Shown: piece after piece, positions 27,270 to 34,978 of the stretch
Numbering within the stretch: the stretch's first letter is position 1
Layout of the letters: each line of letters begins with the position of its first letter
From: Fimenecus sp964527585
GTDB lineage: Bacteria; Bacillota; Clostridia; Oscillospirales; Acutalibacteraceae
DNA: 64,000 bases
Reading direction: 5' to 3'
Assembly: GCA_964527585.1 (NCBI GenBank)
Contig: CAZGPE010000004.1
Coordinates: forward strand, 34,345-98,344
Notes under the pieces: generated by a model
The model's database searches: none
What the model saw: only the letters and a program-made list of their open reading frames with translations
Told to the model about the DNA's origin: nothing
Translations under genes and position numbers: made by a program

Positions 27270-27303
27270 AAATAAAAAAGTGCGTCAACCGAAGTTAACG
27301 CAC
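27270..27303 (-). terminator. Terminator of the structured leader/ncRNA
   Basis: Minus strand GTGCGTTAACTTCGGTTGACGCAC with a UUCG-type loop, followed by TTTTTTATTT. It sits about 20 nt before the start of the EcsC-like gene. Confidence 0.88.
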
Positions 27304-27480
27304 CGAAAAACGCAAACCCCGATTGTCGCCAAACAAATTCAAGTATTAAAGGAGATCCTTGCATAATAACCTGACGGAATTTGCGGTTTTACTAAATTCA
27401 CAAAGTTATTATGCGTAGACAAAGGCAGAATACTCCCTTGTTGCACGGCTTTCCCCTTTATATTGAATTTGTTTGGCATA
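27304..27480 (-). ncRNA. Unassigned structured RNA (stand-alone ncRNA or 5' leader)
   Basis: A perfect 15-bp closing stem pairs 27463-27477 with 27328-27342 (CCAAACAAATTCAA type ends). Inside it, AAAGGGGA can pair with TCTCCTTT, a small hairpin ACAAGG / CCTTTGT forms one branch, and GCATAATAAC (27414-27405) pairs perfectly with GTTATTATGC (27370-27361) as a long second branch capped by GAATTT/AAATTC. The single-stranded joins are purine-rich. A promoter-like extended -10 lies just upstream and a strong terminator downstream, so a transcript of about 210 nt is expected. It matches no family I recognise; the long rod with an internal bulge recalls 6S RNA in outline only. Strand choice rests on promoter and terminator. 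Confidence 0.65.
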
Positions 27481-27483
27481 ATC

Positions 27484-27512
27484 AGTATAACACCTTAACT
27501 CAAAAAATAAAA
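27484..27512 (-). promoter_or_regulatory. Extended -10 promoter of the structured RNA
   Basis: Minus strand TGTTATACT (27492-27484), an extended -10; the -35 position (TTTTAT, 27512-27507) is weak. Confidence 0.5.
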
Positions 27513-27547
27513 GATATTTTTATAAAAGGAAAATCTAATCCTTCTTT

Positions 27548-27585
27548 ATAAAAAAAGAACCCTCTCGGCTAAATCACCGAGAGGC
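27548..27585 (-). terminator. Intrinsic terminator after the 27.6 kb gene
   Basis: Minus strand CCTCTCGGTGATTTAGCCGAGAGG followed by GTTCTTTTTTTATAAA. Confidence 0.85.
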
Positions 27586-27599
27586 TTCGCTTTTATTTA

Positions 27600-28376
27600 T
27601 TATTTATCGTTTTTCAAAATTTCCGACACTTCGCCGCAAACGGCATTATATGTGTTTGTATCAATTTCAAAAAGCACGCCGTTTATTTCAACCGCACCGT
27701 TGCCAACCGAAAGCGTAACGCTTTCATCTTGAGCCGTTCCGCCGATAACACATTTGAACTCAAACACTTTGTCGGAATCGGGTTCAATACGGACTTTTTC
27801 CGCCGTTTCTATTGCGGAAACCATTTTACAAATCAAAACCTTATCGGAGACAGTCTCCGTGCCGTTGCAATTTTCGAATTTTTTCGATTCTCGGTCAAGC
27901 AAAGTAATTTCCGCTTTTACAGTATCGTCTTTGAGCAAATTATTAAGCACGGATAAATTTTCATCCGTATAGGTTTTGTATTTAAGAACTTCATATTCCA
28001 CATCGCTTTTTATAAGCCCGTAATGTACAGAAACTCTCCATTGTGCACCGCCCTGATTGTCGGTCAATGTGTATTCAACCTTATTATAACCGTATTTAAT
28101 ATCGGTTATTTCAGGTGCCTGAGCGTAATTTACAAATCCGTTTGCATCGTAGAAATCAGCCGAAACATCGAGTATTTCCATTCTGAAGTCCGTGTCTTTT
28201 TCGGATATTCGTGTAAGCCTCGGAATGATTGCGTAAACCTTCGAGTTTGTACTGCCGTTAAGAATTCCCATATCATCGGTTGTCCAATACAACTTTGTCA
28301 TCGGGAAAACAACGAACAAAAGAACCAAAACGACCGCTATCACCGTTACAGATATAATACCTGCTTTCTTTTTCAT
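27600..28376 (-). CDS. Membrane-anchored extracytoplasmic protein of unknown function
   Basis: Protein of 258 aa with an N-terminal transmembrane anchor (MKKKAGIISVTVIAVVLVLL) and no lipobox. The exterior part is rich in beta-type alternation and acidic residues (ITDIKYGYNKVEYTLTDNQG, TAQDESVTLSVGNGAVEING). No catalytic motif seen. AAGGAGGAATTATT precedes the ATG. Own terminator. The 170 nt upstream to maf hold no feature I can support. Confidence 0.75.
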   Translation of the reverse strand: MKKKAGIISVTVIAVVLVLLFVVFPMTKLYWTTDDMGILNGSTNSKVYAIIPRLTRISEKDTDFRMEILDVSADFYDANGFVNYAQAPEITDIKYGYNKVEYTLTDNQGGAQWRVSVHYGLIKSDVEYEVLKYKTYTDENLSVLNNLLKDDTVKAEITLLDRESKKFENCNGTETVSDKVLICKMVSAIETAEKVRIEPDSDKVFEFKCVIGGTAQDESVTLSVGNGAVEINGVLFEIDTNTYNAVCGEVSEILKNDK

Positions 28377-28549
28377 AATAATTCCTCCTTTATGCAGTTA
28401 ACCTTTTCCTGCAATTCAATTTAAGCAGAAACTGTCATTTTTTTCAATCGAAAGCGACAAACACAAAAGAAAACGGCATAAATGCAGATTTTTTCAATAA
28501 TTTGATAACTGTCGGAGTTGATTTACGAGTTATTTGTTTTTATGAAAAT

Positions 28550-29104
28550 TTATTTCAAACTGTTTTCAAGTTCCCTTTTAAGTCTTGACATCGGAAGACC
28601 GACAACATTCAAATAATCTCCGTTAATTTTTTTAACGAGCATTGCCCCCTTGCCTTGAATTCCGTATCCGCCCGCCTTATCAAAAGGTTCTCCTGTTTTT
28701 ATGTAATCGGAAATTTCCTCTTGTGTTAAATTCCAAAACTCAACTTCCGTGTTTTCGTAAAACACGGTCTTTTTTTCTTTGTTTCTTATGCACACTCCGG
28801 TCAAAACACTGTGTGTTCTGCCCGAAAGAGCCGTAAGCATACGGTGAGCATCCGATATGTCTTTCGGTTTTCCTAAAATTTCACCGTCAAGAACCACTAC
28901 CGTATCAGCCGAAATAACGATTTCATCATCTTCCGATTTTATTGCATCTCCCTTAATTTGAGCAAGATACATTACCGCTTCCTCGGGGGAAATATTTTTC
29001 GGCAAAGTCTCATCCGCACTTGATGTTCTCACTTCGAACTCATATCCCGCACTGTGCAGTATTTCTTTTCTTCTCGGCGATCCCGAAGCCAATATTATCT
29101 TCAT
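28550..29104 (-). CDS. maf: Maf-family nucleoside triphosphate pyrophosphatase
   Basis: House-cleaning pyrophosphatase (dTTP/UTP type) of 184 aa. The start IILASGSPRRKEIL is the Maf signature; ISADTVVVLDGEILGKP and KAGGYGIQGKGAMLVKKING complete the active site. The ATG overlaps the Nudix gene stop (ATGA). Confidence 0.95.
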   Translation of the reverse strand: MKIILASGSPRRKEILHSAGYEFEVRTSSADETLPKNISPEEAVMYLAQIKGDAIKSEDDEIVISADTVVVLDGEILGKPKDISDAHRMLTALSGRTHSVLTGVCIRNKEKKTVFYENTEVEFWNLTQEEISDYIKTGEPFDKAGGYGIQGKGAMLVKKINGDYLNVVGLPMSRLKRELENSLK

Positions 29105-29646
29105 TTTTCCGCTCCGTAAACTTTATGATAAACTTTCATTATTCCGACTTGCGTCTTTGAGTCTCTTATTTCGTTGTTCATAACCATTTCAAACGCTTTT
29201 TTCAACGGTATTTTTTTCACTTCGAGAAACTCATCCTCGTCTAAATCCTGCTCGGTAAATGTGATACCTTTGGCGAAATAAATATGAATAATTTCACCGC
29301 AATATCCGGGCGTGGGATAAAGTTTTCCGAGATCTTCATATTCCGAAGCAACCGTACCCGTTTCTTCCCGAAGTTCTCTTTTTCCCGCTTCCAACGGATT
29401 TTCGCCGTATTCGAGTTTCCCCGCAGGTAATTCAAGCACCACTTCGGAATACGGATACCTAAACTGTTCAACAAACATCAATTCTTCATCTTCGGTTAAT
29501 GCGGCAATACAAACACCGCCCGGATGTTCTACAACTTCTCTTTTAGATTCTGCTCCGTTGGGCAAAAGAACATCGTCAACTCTGAGATTGATTATTCTAC
29601 CCTTAAACTTATAATCCTGTGTGATAGGCTTTTCTGCCATATCCAT
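29101..29646 (-). CDS. nudF: Nudix hydrolase, ADP-ribose pyrophosphatase type
   Basis: Hydrolyses ADP-ribose or related nucleoside diphosphates. 181 aa with an intact Nudix box ENPLEAGKRELREETGTVAS (G..E..7..RELREETG) and the preceding LELPAGKLEYGE. VEHPGGVCIAAL matches ADPRase proteins. Coupled with maf. Start could be 29646 or 29640; no decisive ribosome site. Confidence 0.9.
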   Translation of the reverse strand: MDMAEKPITQDYKFKGRIINLRVDDVLLPNGAESKREVVEHPGGVCIAALTEDEELMFVEQFRYPYSEVVLELPAGKLEYGENPLEAGKRELREETGTVASEYEDLGKLYPTPGYCGEIIHIYFAKGITFTEQDLDEDEFLEVKKIPLKKAFEMVMNNEIRDSKTQVGIMKVYHKVYGAEK

Positions 29647-29707
29647 AATAAAATCACTTCTTTCGGAATATATCTTAAATATCTTACTTTATAAGGATGC
29701 TGATGTT

Positions 29708-30352
29708 ATGTGCCGTAAAGACCGTATCGAAGAAATCCGTCAAATTACAGAGCGTTTCGATTTTGTAAATCTGACTTCCGCAAACGAGCTTATTTCTCTC
29801 TCTTTAGGAAGCGGAAACAAAAGCATTGTGTTTTTGGCCGACGGAACAAACGGCGATGCGATAAGTTCCCGTATCGTTATGCGATTTTTCGAACGCTTAT
29901 GCATTGCATACAAAAACGATTTGAAAATTTCGTCAATCAAAATCAGAAACATCTTGCGTGATCAACGCATAGTAATAATTCCCTATTCGGATACGGAAAA
30001 CGATATTATGCATACGGGCGATGAATTCGATAAAAGCGCATTACATAATCTTTTTCTTTCCGCACGCACAAAATATCTTATTTCGGTTTCGTGCGGTGAA
30101 AACGCAATTGCATATTTTTCCAAAACGAACTCCGCCGACTGCTCCATGATGGCTCAGGTTTTCAAAAGCATAACCTCATTTCCAATAAGAAAAATGAAAA
30201 ACGCCGAAGCGCAAACCCTTTTCAAACGGAAAATATGCAGCGCTTTGAATATTCCGTTTTTCGAATTTTCGTTTGACTTTCAAAACCCCGAAAATTTCGA
30301 AAACGATTATCGTAAAATCGAAGAACTGCTTGTTCTTTCCTCGATTATGTGA
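29708..30352 (+). CDS. Degenerate M14 carboxypeptidase-like protein
   Basis: Protein of 214 aa without signal peptide. IVFLADGTNGDAISSRIVMR then FFERLCIAYKND and RIVIIPYSDTEND follow the pattern of M14 peptidases (W..G..HGNE......FLE.LC.AY......Y.IVPMVNPDG). The zinc ligands are missing: HGxE reads NGDA and NPDG reads SDTEN. So it is probably a catalytically dead relative. ATG 29708 follows AAGGATGCTGATGTT; earlier in-frame starts overlap the Nudix gene. Convergent with murD, stop codons adjacent. Confidence 0.55.
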   Translation: MCRKDRIEEIRQITERFDFVNLTSANELISLSLGSGNKSIVFLADGTNGDAISSRIVMRFFERLCIAYKNDLKISSIKIRNILRDQRIVIIPYSDTENDIMHTGDEFDKSALHNLFLSARTKYLISVSCGENAIAYFSKTNSADCSMMAQVFKSITSFPIRKMKNAEAQTLFKRKICSALNIPFFEFSFDFQNPENFENDYRKIEELLVLSSIM

Positions 30353-31651
30353 TTATTCCCCGTATTTTTTTATCAACTCTTTATAATGTTTACCTTTCTG
30401 TTCAAAATTTTTATAAACATTATAACTTGAAGCCGCCGGAGAAAGAAGGCATATCTTTCCTTTTTCGGTAAGTTCGTAAGCCTTTCTAACCGCTTCGTCA
30501 AGGTCGTTAGCCTTAACAAGATTTTTTTTCGAATTTGCCTTTTCGAGTTTTTCCAATATTTTATGTGCGGTTTCCGGCGTTCCTATAAGATTTTTAACCG
30601 AACAATTTTCTAAATATTCGCAAAACTCCGAATAATCTATTCCTCTGTCCTTTCCGCCGAAAATCAGCGTATCCACTTCTTTCAGAGCTTCAATCGCACA
30701 CTCTACCGCATGTGGAATTGTCGCAATACAGTCATTATAAAATGTTACTTGCTTAAAAGTACCGACTTTTTCCATACGGTGTTCAATTCCCGAAAAGTTT
30801 TCAACACCTTTTCTACATTCTTCATCACTTACTCCGAGCATTTTTACGGCATTATACGCAAAAAGAATATCCTGACGGTTATGCTCACCGAGTAAATGTT
30901 CGTTCGTTACTTCAAACGGCAACTCATCATTCGCATAGACTCCGATCTTTTTCGCTTGAGTCGAAGAAAGGTCAACATATTCGCTTACCCCTTGAGTAGC
31001 GTTGTAAATAAACACGCCGTCTTCATTCTGATAATTCATAATATGAAGTTTCGATCCGACATAACCCGAAAATCCGCCTTTATAATGATCGAGATGTTCT
31101 TCATAAACATTTGTGAGAATCGCTATATCCGGCGAAGCCTTGGTAAACTCCAACTGATGCGAGGACATTTCGATTACCGCATAAGTATCTTCTCGAACGG
31201 TTTGAAGCGCCTCGAAAACCGGAATACCGATATTCCCGATCAATTTTGCATCTTTTCCCGCAGCTTTAAGCATTTCATAAGTAAGAGTTGAAGTTGTCGT
31301 TTTCCCCTTTGAGCCCGTAACGCCGATTTTTCGGCACTGAGCAAAGCGCAAAAATAAATCAACCTGACAGGTTACTTCCGTCTTATCGCTCACATCAACT
31401 TCACGGAAAGAAATCCCGGGACTTTTCATAACAACATCATAGTTGTTTATACACTCAAGATAATCTTCACCGCTTATTACCGTAACATTTTCATCTTCGA
31501 TTTTAATCGGATTTCTGTCGGAAACAGTGAGTTCCTTTTCGGGAAGATATTTTCTTATATAAGCCAGCGTTGACTGCCCTTCCCTTCCGAAACCGAGGAT
31601 TAAAACCGACTTGTTTTCAAGGTATTTAATTATTTTCGGCAACATAACCAT
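30353..31651 (-). CDS. murD: UDP-N-acetylmuramoyl-L-alanine:glutamate ligase
   Basis: Mur ligase of 432 aa adding glutamate to UDP-MurNAc-L-Ala. ILGFGREGQST is the N-terminal UDP-binding loop, MKSPGIS follows, the ATP loop is GVTGSKGKTTTSTLTYEML, and LTNVYEEHLDHYKG is the central signature; LLSPAASSYNVYKNFEQKG is MurD-specific. Because the next upstream gene is a MurL homologue overlapping it by 26 nt, this enzyme may be of the MurD2 type that adds L-glutamate; that is inference. GGAG lies 5 nt upstream of the ATG at 31651. Confidence 0.92.
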   Translation of the reverse strand: MVMLPKIIKYLENKSVLILGFGREGQSTLAYIRKYLPEKELTVSDRNPIKIEDENVTVISGEDYLECINNYDVVMKSPGISFREVDVSDKTEVTCQVDLFLRFAQCRKIGVTGSKGKTTTSTLTYEMLKAAGKDAKLIGNIGIPVFEALQTVREDTYAVIEMSSHQLEFTKASPDIAILTNVYEEHLDHYKGGFSGYVGSKLHIMNYQNEDGVFIYNATQGVSEYVDLSSTQAKKIGVYANDELPFEVTNEHLLGEHNRQDILFAYNAVKMLGVSDEECRKGVENFSGIEHRMEKVGTFKQVTFYNDCIATIPHAVECAIEALKEVDTLIFGGKDRGIDYSEFCEYLENCSVKNLIGTPETAHKILEKLEKANSKKNLVKANDLDEAVRKAYELTEKGKICLLSPAASSYNVYKNFEQKGKHYKELIKKYGE

Positions 31652-33017
31652 ACATCTCCGTAATTATATAAAGAAATTCATCCGGCACATTGTTTAATGC
31701 ATTATATTCTTTTAGCAGATTTTTATCTATCGTCGAACCATCTACTTTTTCCTTAAACCGTTCGCAAAGCAAAGGCAACGGTTTCCCGTCTTTTTCTAAC
31801 TTTTCGCAAAGTTTCCAAAGTGCAAAATTAAACTCATCTTTCGTTCCGACACACTCAAACGGTTTAACTTGAGTTATACCGGCAAGGCCGTCAAAATCCG
31901 CAACACAGTCTTCGTCGTTAAGCATATCGTTTCCGAATATACCGACGAGTTTTCCGTAATCGACAAACGCCGATAAAATCGTAAACACAAATAAACATTT
32001 AGCACATTTTCCGCACCAAACATTTTTCTTGCTTCCACGGTTACAACTTCTGAAAGTTGTGTGATATTCTTCCAACGAAGCGAACATTTTCGCAATTTGC
32101 AATTCGGAAAAAGGTCTTAAAAGGCTGAAGTATTCAATTCCGTCATATCCGAAAATGTTTTTTTGAACATAAGCCGTAAAATCGTCTTCAAACTCATAAG
32201 ATTTCGAATATTGGTGATTAACATTTTCGCCTTCGATATTAGATTCGTTTGCACTCGACTCATTGGAAAGCACAATGTATTTACCGCCGATAAGATATGC
32301 ACAGTACAAAGACAGAAACGCAACAATTGCGGAAAAAGGCGTATGCCCGTTCAAATAACCCTCCGAGTTGAGCGATAGAAGATTTTTGTCTATTGTTCTG
32401 TATGTCTTTACAATATCTTTTTCCGAATATCCCGCAGCAAGAACCGTATCCGTCCTCGCCTGTTGGTCGTTAACCGTGAAAAATCTGTTCTTTTCTTTGA
32501 AGTCTTTAAGCAAAGATGTTGTTACACAGCTGTCTTTTCCGCCGCCTATTGCAATAAGATTTATACCTTTATCCGTATAAGACTGCGGTTCGGCAGAAGG
32601 TTTAAGGCTTTCATTGACTTTAATTTGCATAAACGATTCTTCATCGGTTTTTATTCCGTTTATATAGAAGAACTCTGAAAGTCCGCCGAAATAAAGTTTC
32701 TTGAACCAACGAATATCTTTTTCGCTTAAATATCCGCACTTAACATTGACAATTTTCGGGCAGGCACACTTCCAATAACTTATAAGTTCCACCATACCGA
32801 GATTAAATATTATTTTTTCGGCAATCGGAGAATCAAAACCGTTTACGATTTCAAGATTTTCCGTAGGAATTCGAATTGACGGGGTAAACCTTGCCAATCC
32901 GTCGATTGAAAAATCAAAAACTATATTTATATCTCCGTTATCACAGGAGAGAGCCCATCCGTTATACGAAAACTCTTTGTACTGTTCTCTGAATTTTATA
33001 AATTTATCGTTTGACAA
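31626..33017 (-). CDS. murL: MurL-like UDP-MurNAc-L-alanyl-L-glutamate epimerase
   Basis: Protein of 463 aa with a PP-loop ATP motif LIAIGGGKDSCV, then LNGHTPFSAIVAFLSLY, VLSNESSANESNIEGENVNH, YFSLLRPFSELQIAKMFA, SCNRGSKKNVWCGKCAKC, FVFTILSAFV, GIFGNDML and KPFECVGT. All of these blocks are those of MurL, which epimerises the terminal L-Glu of UDP-MurNAc-L-Ala-L-Glu to D-Glu in Xanthomonas, using ATP. It is directly followed by and overlaps murD, the expected partner. Start TTG at 33017 fits GGAG eight nt upstream; GTG at 33026 is the alternative. Confidence 0.85.
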   Translation of the reverse strand: MSNDKFIKFREQYKEFSYNGWALSCDNGDINIVFDFSIDGLARFTPSIRIPTENLEIVNGFDSPIAEKIIFNLGMVELISYWKCACPKIVNVKCGYLSEKDIRWFKKLYFGGLSEFFYINGIKTDEESFMQIKVNESLKPSAEPQSYTDKGINLIAIGGGKDSCVTTSLLKDFKEKNRFFTVNDQQARTDTVLAAGYSEKDIVKTYRTIDKNLLSLNSEGYLNGHTPFSAIVAFLSLYCAYLIGGKYIVLSNESSANESNIEGENVNHQYSKSYEFEDDFTAYVQKNIFGYDGIEYFSLLRPFSELQIAKMFASLEEYHTTFRSCNRGSKKNVWCGKCAKCLFVFTILSAFVDYGKLVGIFGNDMLNDEDCVADFDGLAGITQVKPFECVGTKDEFNFALWKLCEKLEKDGKPLPLLCERFKEKVDGSTIDKNLLKEYNALNNVPDEFLYIITEMYGYVAENN

Positions 33018-33135
33018 AAAAATCACTCCAAACCTTTATCGTTTAATTATACTTTTAATGCACCTAAAAATCAAGACAGATACACTTAATATTATATGAG
33101 CGAAATTCGGCGGTTAGTTAAATATAAGAATTATC

Positions 33136-33164
33136 TTTACAAATATAAAACTGTAGTGTAATAT
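33136..33164 (+). promoter_or_regulatory. Promoter of the transglutaminase-dockerin gene
   Basis: TTTACA (33136-33141), 17-nt spacer, TAATAT (33159-33164). Confidence 0.55.
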
Positions 33165-33218
33165 AAGCATTAGGTAATCGAACGATTAACTAATAATCTG
33201 ATTAAGGGGGATAAAACT

Positions 33219-34721
33219 ATGAAAAAACGAATTTCAGCCTGCATTTTAATGGGTATAATCCTTTTTACCGCTCTGTGTCCAACTTTTATTGCGTCGGCAA
33301 AGTCCGATATTAAAACCGCAAAATGCGATGAGGTTTTCTCGGAAGAAATGCTGACAGATGAGTTTCACATTGTAAAAAACGAAAATGAATCCGACTCCTT
33401 GCTTAAATTCTATTCAAACTCCGATACCCCATGGACTTTTTATTCGAATCTTACCGCTGTTCAAAAAGCCGCTTACAATGCAATTGTTGACAGCCAAGGC
33501 GGACTTGAAATCGGTAATAACAGTGAAAGCACTGCCGAAATTTTAATCGGTTTTTCAACAAAGCAACTCTATGCAACTTCTCTTGACGAGTTGAAAGATA
33601 ACACAAAAAACACAATAATCGGTGCGATGTCAGCTGTCATCGAAGATTATCCGGAATATTTTTGGCTGGGAAATTATTCGTATTCCTTTTCTTACGCTTA
33701 TACCCAAACAGGCGACTTCTGGGTAACCGAACTGAACTTAAAAATAATGCTCAACACAGATGATTATTCAAACTTTGAAACCATTCGTTCCTGCTATAAA
33801 CAAATGCAAGAGAAAATAAGCAACTTTGTTATAAACGGCAGTTCAAGATATGCGAAATGTAAATCCATTCACGATCAAATCTGCAAAATGACGGTATACA
33901 CAACCGATGTTGCCATGGCGCATCAACCCACGGGCGTTTTTCTCACCGGTCAAGCGGTTTGCGAAGGATATTCCGAAGCATTCAAACTTTTATGCGACCG
34001 TGAAAACATCCCGTGCATAACAGTCGTAGGTATGGGAAACGGCGGAGCGCACAAATGGAATTATGTTAAAATGGAAGACGGGAATTGGTATGGGATGGAT
34101 TGCACTTGGGCGGACCAAGGCGATTCGGGAATTTTCTACGATTATTTTATTGTAGGGTCGGAAACTTATACTTCAAACGCTTTCGGTTCTCCGGCAACAA
34201 AATTCGGCAACGGCACAGATACCGAAGGCAACCATATAAACACGGGAACCTTGTATAATTATGACGGATTTTCTTTGATATATCCTTCAATATCTTCAAC
34301 TTCTTATTCGGGAATTACGCCGATTTTCAATTCAAATCTCGTTTTCGACAACTCAAAAAACATTGTTTTTATTACAAAGGATGCAAATCTTACATCTTCT
34401 CTATGGTGTACTTATGCTCCGTCTTGGGCGCCTTCAAACAACAGTGCCTCCGTTTCGGGAACGACAACGACAGGCACGCTCAATATTACAAGTCCGTTTT
34501 CAAAAACATATACGGTTGTCCGTTGGGGCGATGTCAATGCCGACGGAACAACAGATTTAACCGATAACCAAATAATCACCGATGTAGTATCCGGAAAAAC
34601 CGTTCTCAACAACACGGCAAACTTCAACGCTGCAGACTATAATCAAGACGGAGTAATCGACGCTTTCGATATGTTTTATGCAGATTTATATGTCAACACA
34701 GGAAAACTTGTAAACGGATGA
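33219..34721 (+). CDS. Secreted transglutaminase-like protein with C-terminal type I dockerin
   Basis: Extracellular protein of 500 aa: signal peptide (KKRISACILMGIILFTALCP, cut near ASA), a helical N-terminal region, and a transglutaminase-like core with the Cys-His-Asp triad in GQAVCEGYSEAFKLLC, GAHKWNYVKM and GMDCTWAD. Residues about 437-498 form a dockerin: GDVNADGTTDLTDNQIITDV and AADYNQDGVIDAFDMFYADL are the two calcium-binding repeats. The core may be a peptidase or cross-linking enzyme; the dockerin implies attachment to a cohesin-bearing scaffold. AAGGGGGATAAAACT precedes the ATG. Confidence 0.88.
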   Translation: MKKRISACILMGIILFTALCPTFIASAKSDIKTAKCDEVFSEEMLTDEFHIVKNENESDSLLKFYSNSDTPWTFYSNLTAVQKAAYNAIVDSQGGLEIGNNSESTAEILIGFSTKQLYATSLDELKDNTKNTIIGAMSAVIEDYPEYFWLGNYSYSFSYAYTQTGDFWVTELNLKIMLNTDDYSNFETIRSCYKQMQEKISNFVINGSSRYAKCKSIHDQICKMTVYTTDVAMAHQPTGVFLTGQAVCEGYSEAFKLLCDRENIPCITVVGMGNGGAHKWNYVKMEDGNWYGMDCTWADQGDSGIFYDYFIVGSETYTSNAFGSPATKFGNGTDTEGNHINTGTLYNYDGFSLIYPSISSTSYSGITPIFNSNLVFDNSKNIVFITKDANLTSSLWCTYAPSWAPSNNSASVSGTTTTGTLNITSPFSKTYTVVRWGDVNADGTTDLTDNQIITDVVSGKTVLNNTANFNAADYNQDGVIDAFDMFYADLYVNTGKLVNG

Positions 34722-34828
34722 CAAAACCGTCAATATTTACAAAAACGCTTCCCGTTATTTGTTAAAATTCAACCTATAAAATTAAAATATGTACTTATTT
34801 TAAGCGAATAACTGACACTCTCTACAAA

Positions 34829-34872
34829 AAAGACTGTAAAAGATCGGAATTTTTTACAGCCTTTTTTATTTT
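34829..34872 (+). terminator. Terminator after the transglutaminase-dockerin gene
   Basis: GACTGTAAAA ... TTTTTTACAGCCTTTTTTATTTTTTTG. The stem is AT-rich but the U tract is long. Confidence 0.7.
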
Positions 34873-34876
34873 TTTG

Positions 34877-34905
34877 TTGATATTTTTGTGCAATTATGCT
34901 ACAAT
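34877..34905 (+). promoter_or_regulatory. Promoter of the EF-G paralogue
   Basis: TTGATA (34877-34882), 17-nt spacer, extended -10 TGCTACAAT (34897-34905). Starts directly after the preceding terminator. Confidence 0.75.
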
Positions 34906-34978
34906 TTTTCTTGTTGATATGAAAATTATGTTTATTTTCATAGATAAACAGTTAATATAGAACATTGGAGTGATACCT

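Noticed and set aside
27304..27480. Assignment of the structured RNA as 6S RNA
   Set aside because: The rod-and-bulge shape is similar, but the length is short, the internal loop is very asymmetric and no known 6S sequence block is evident. Left unassigned.
27270..27492. T-box leader because of an ACCGC stretch
   Set aside because: The GGGUGGNACCGCG antiterminator core is absent and the downstream gene is not amino-acid related.
28377..28549. Regulatory element upstream of the anchored protein gene
   Set aside because: Only AT-rich sequence without a convincing promoter spacing, hairpin or conserved motif.
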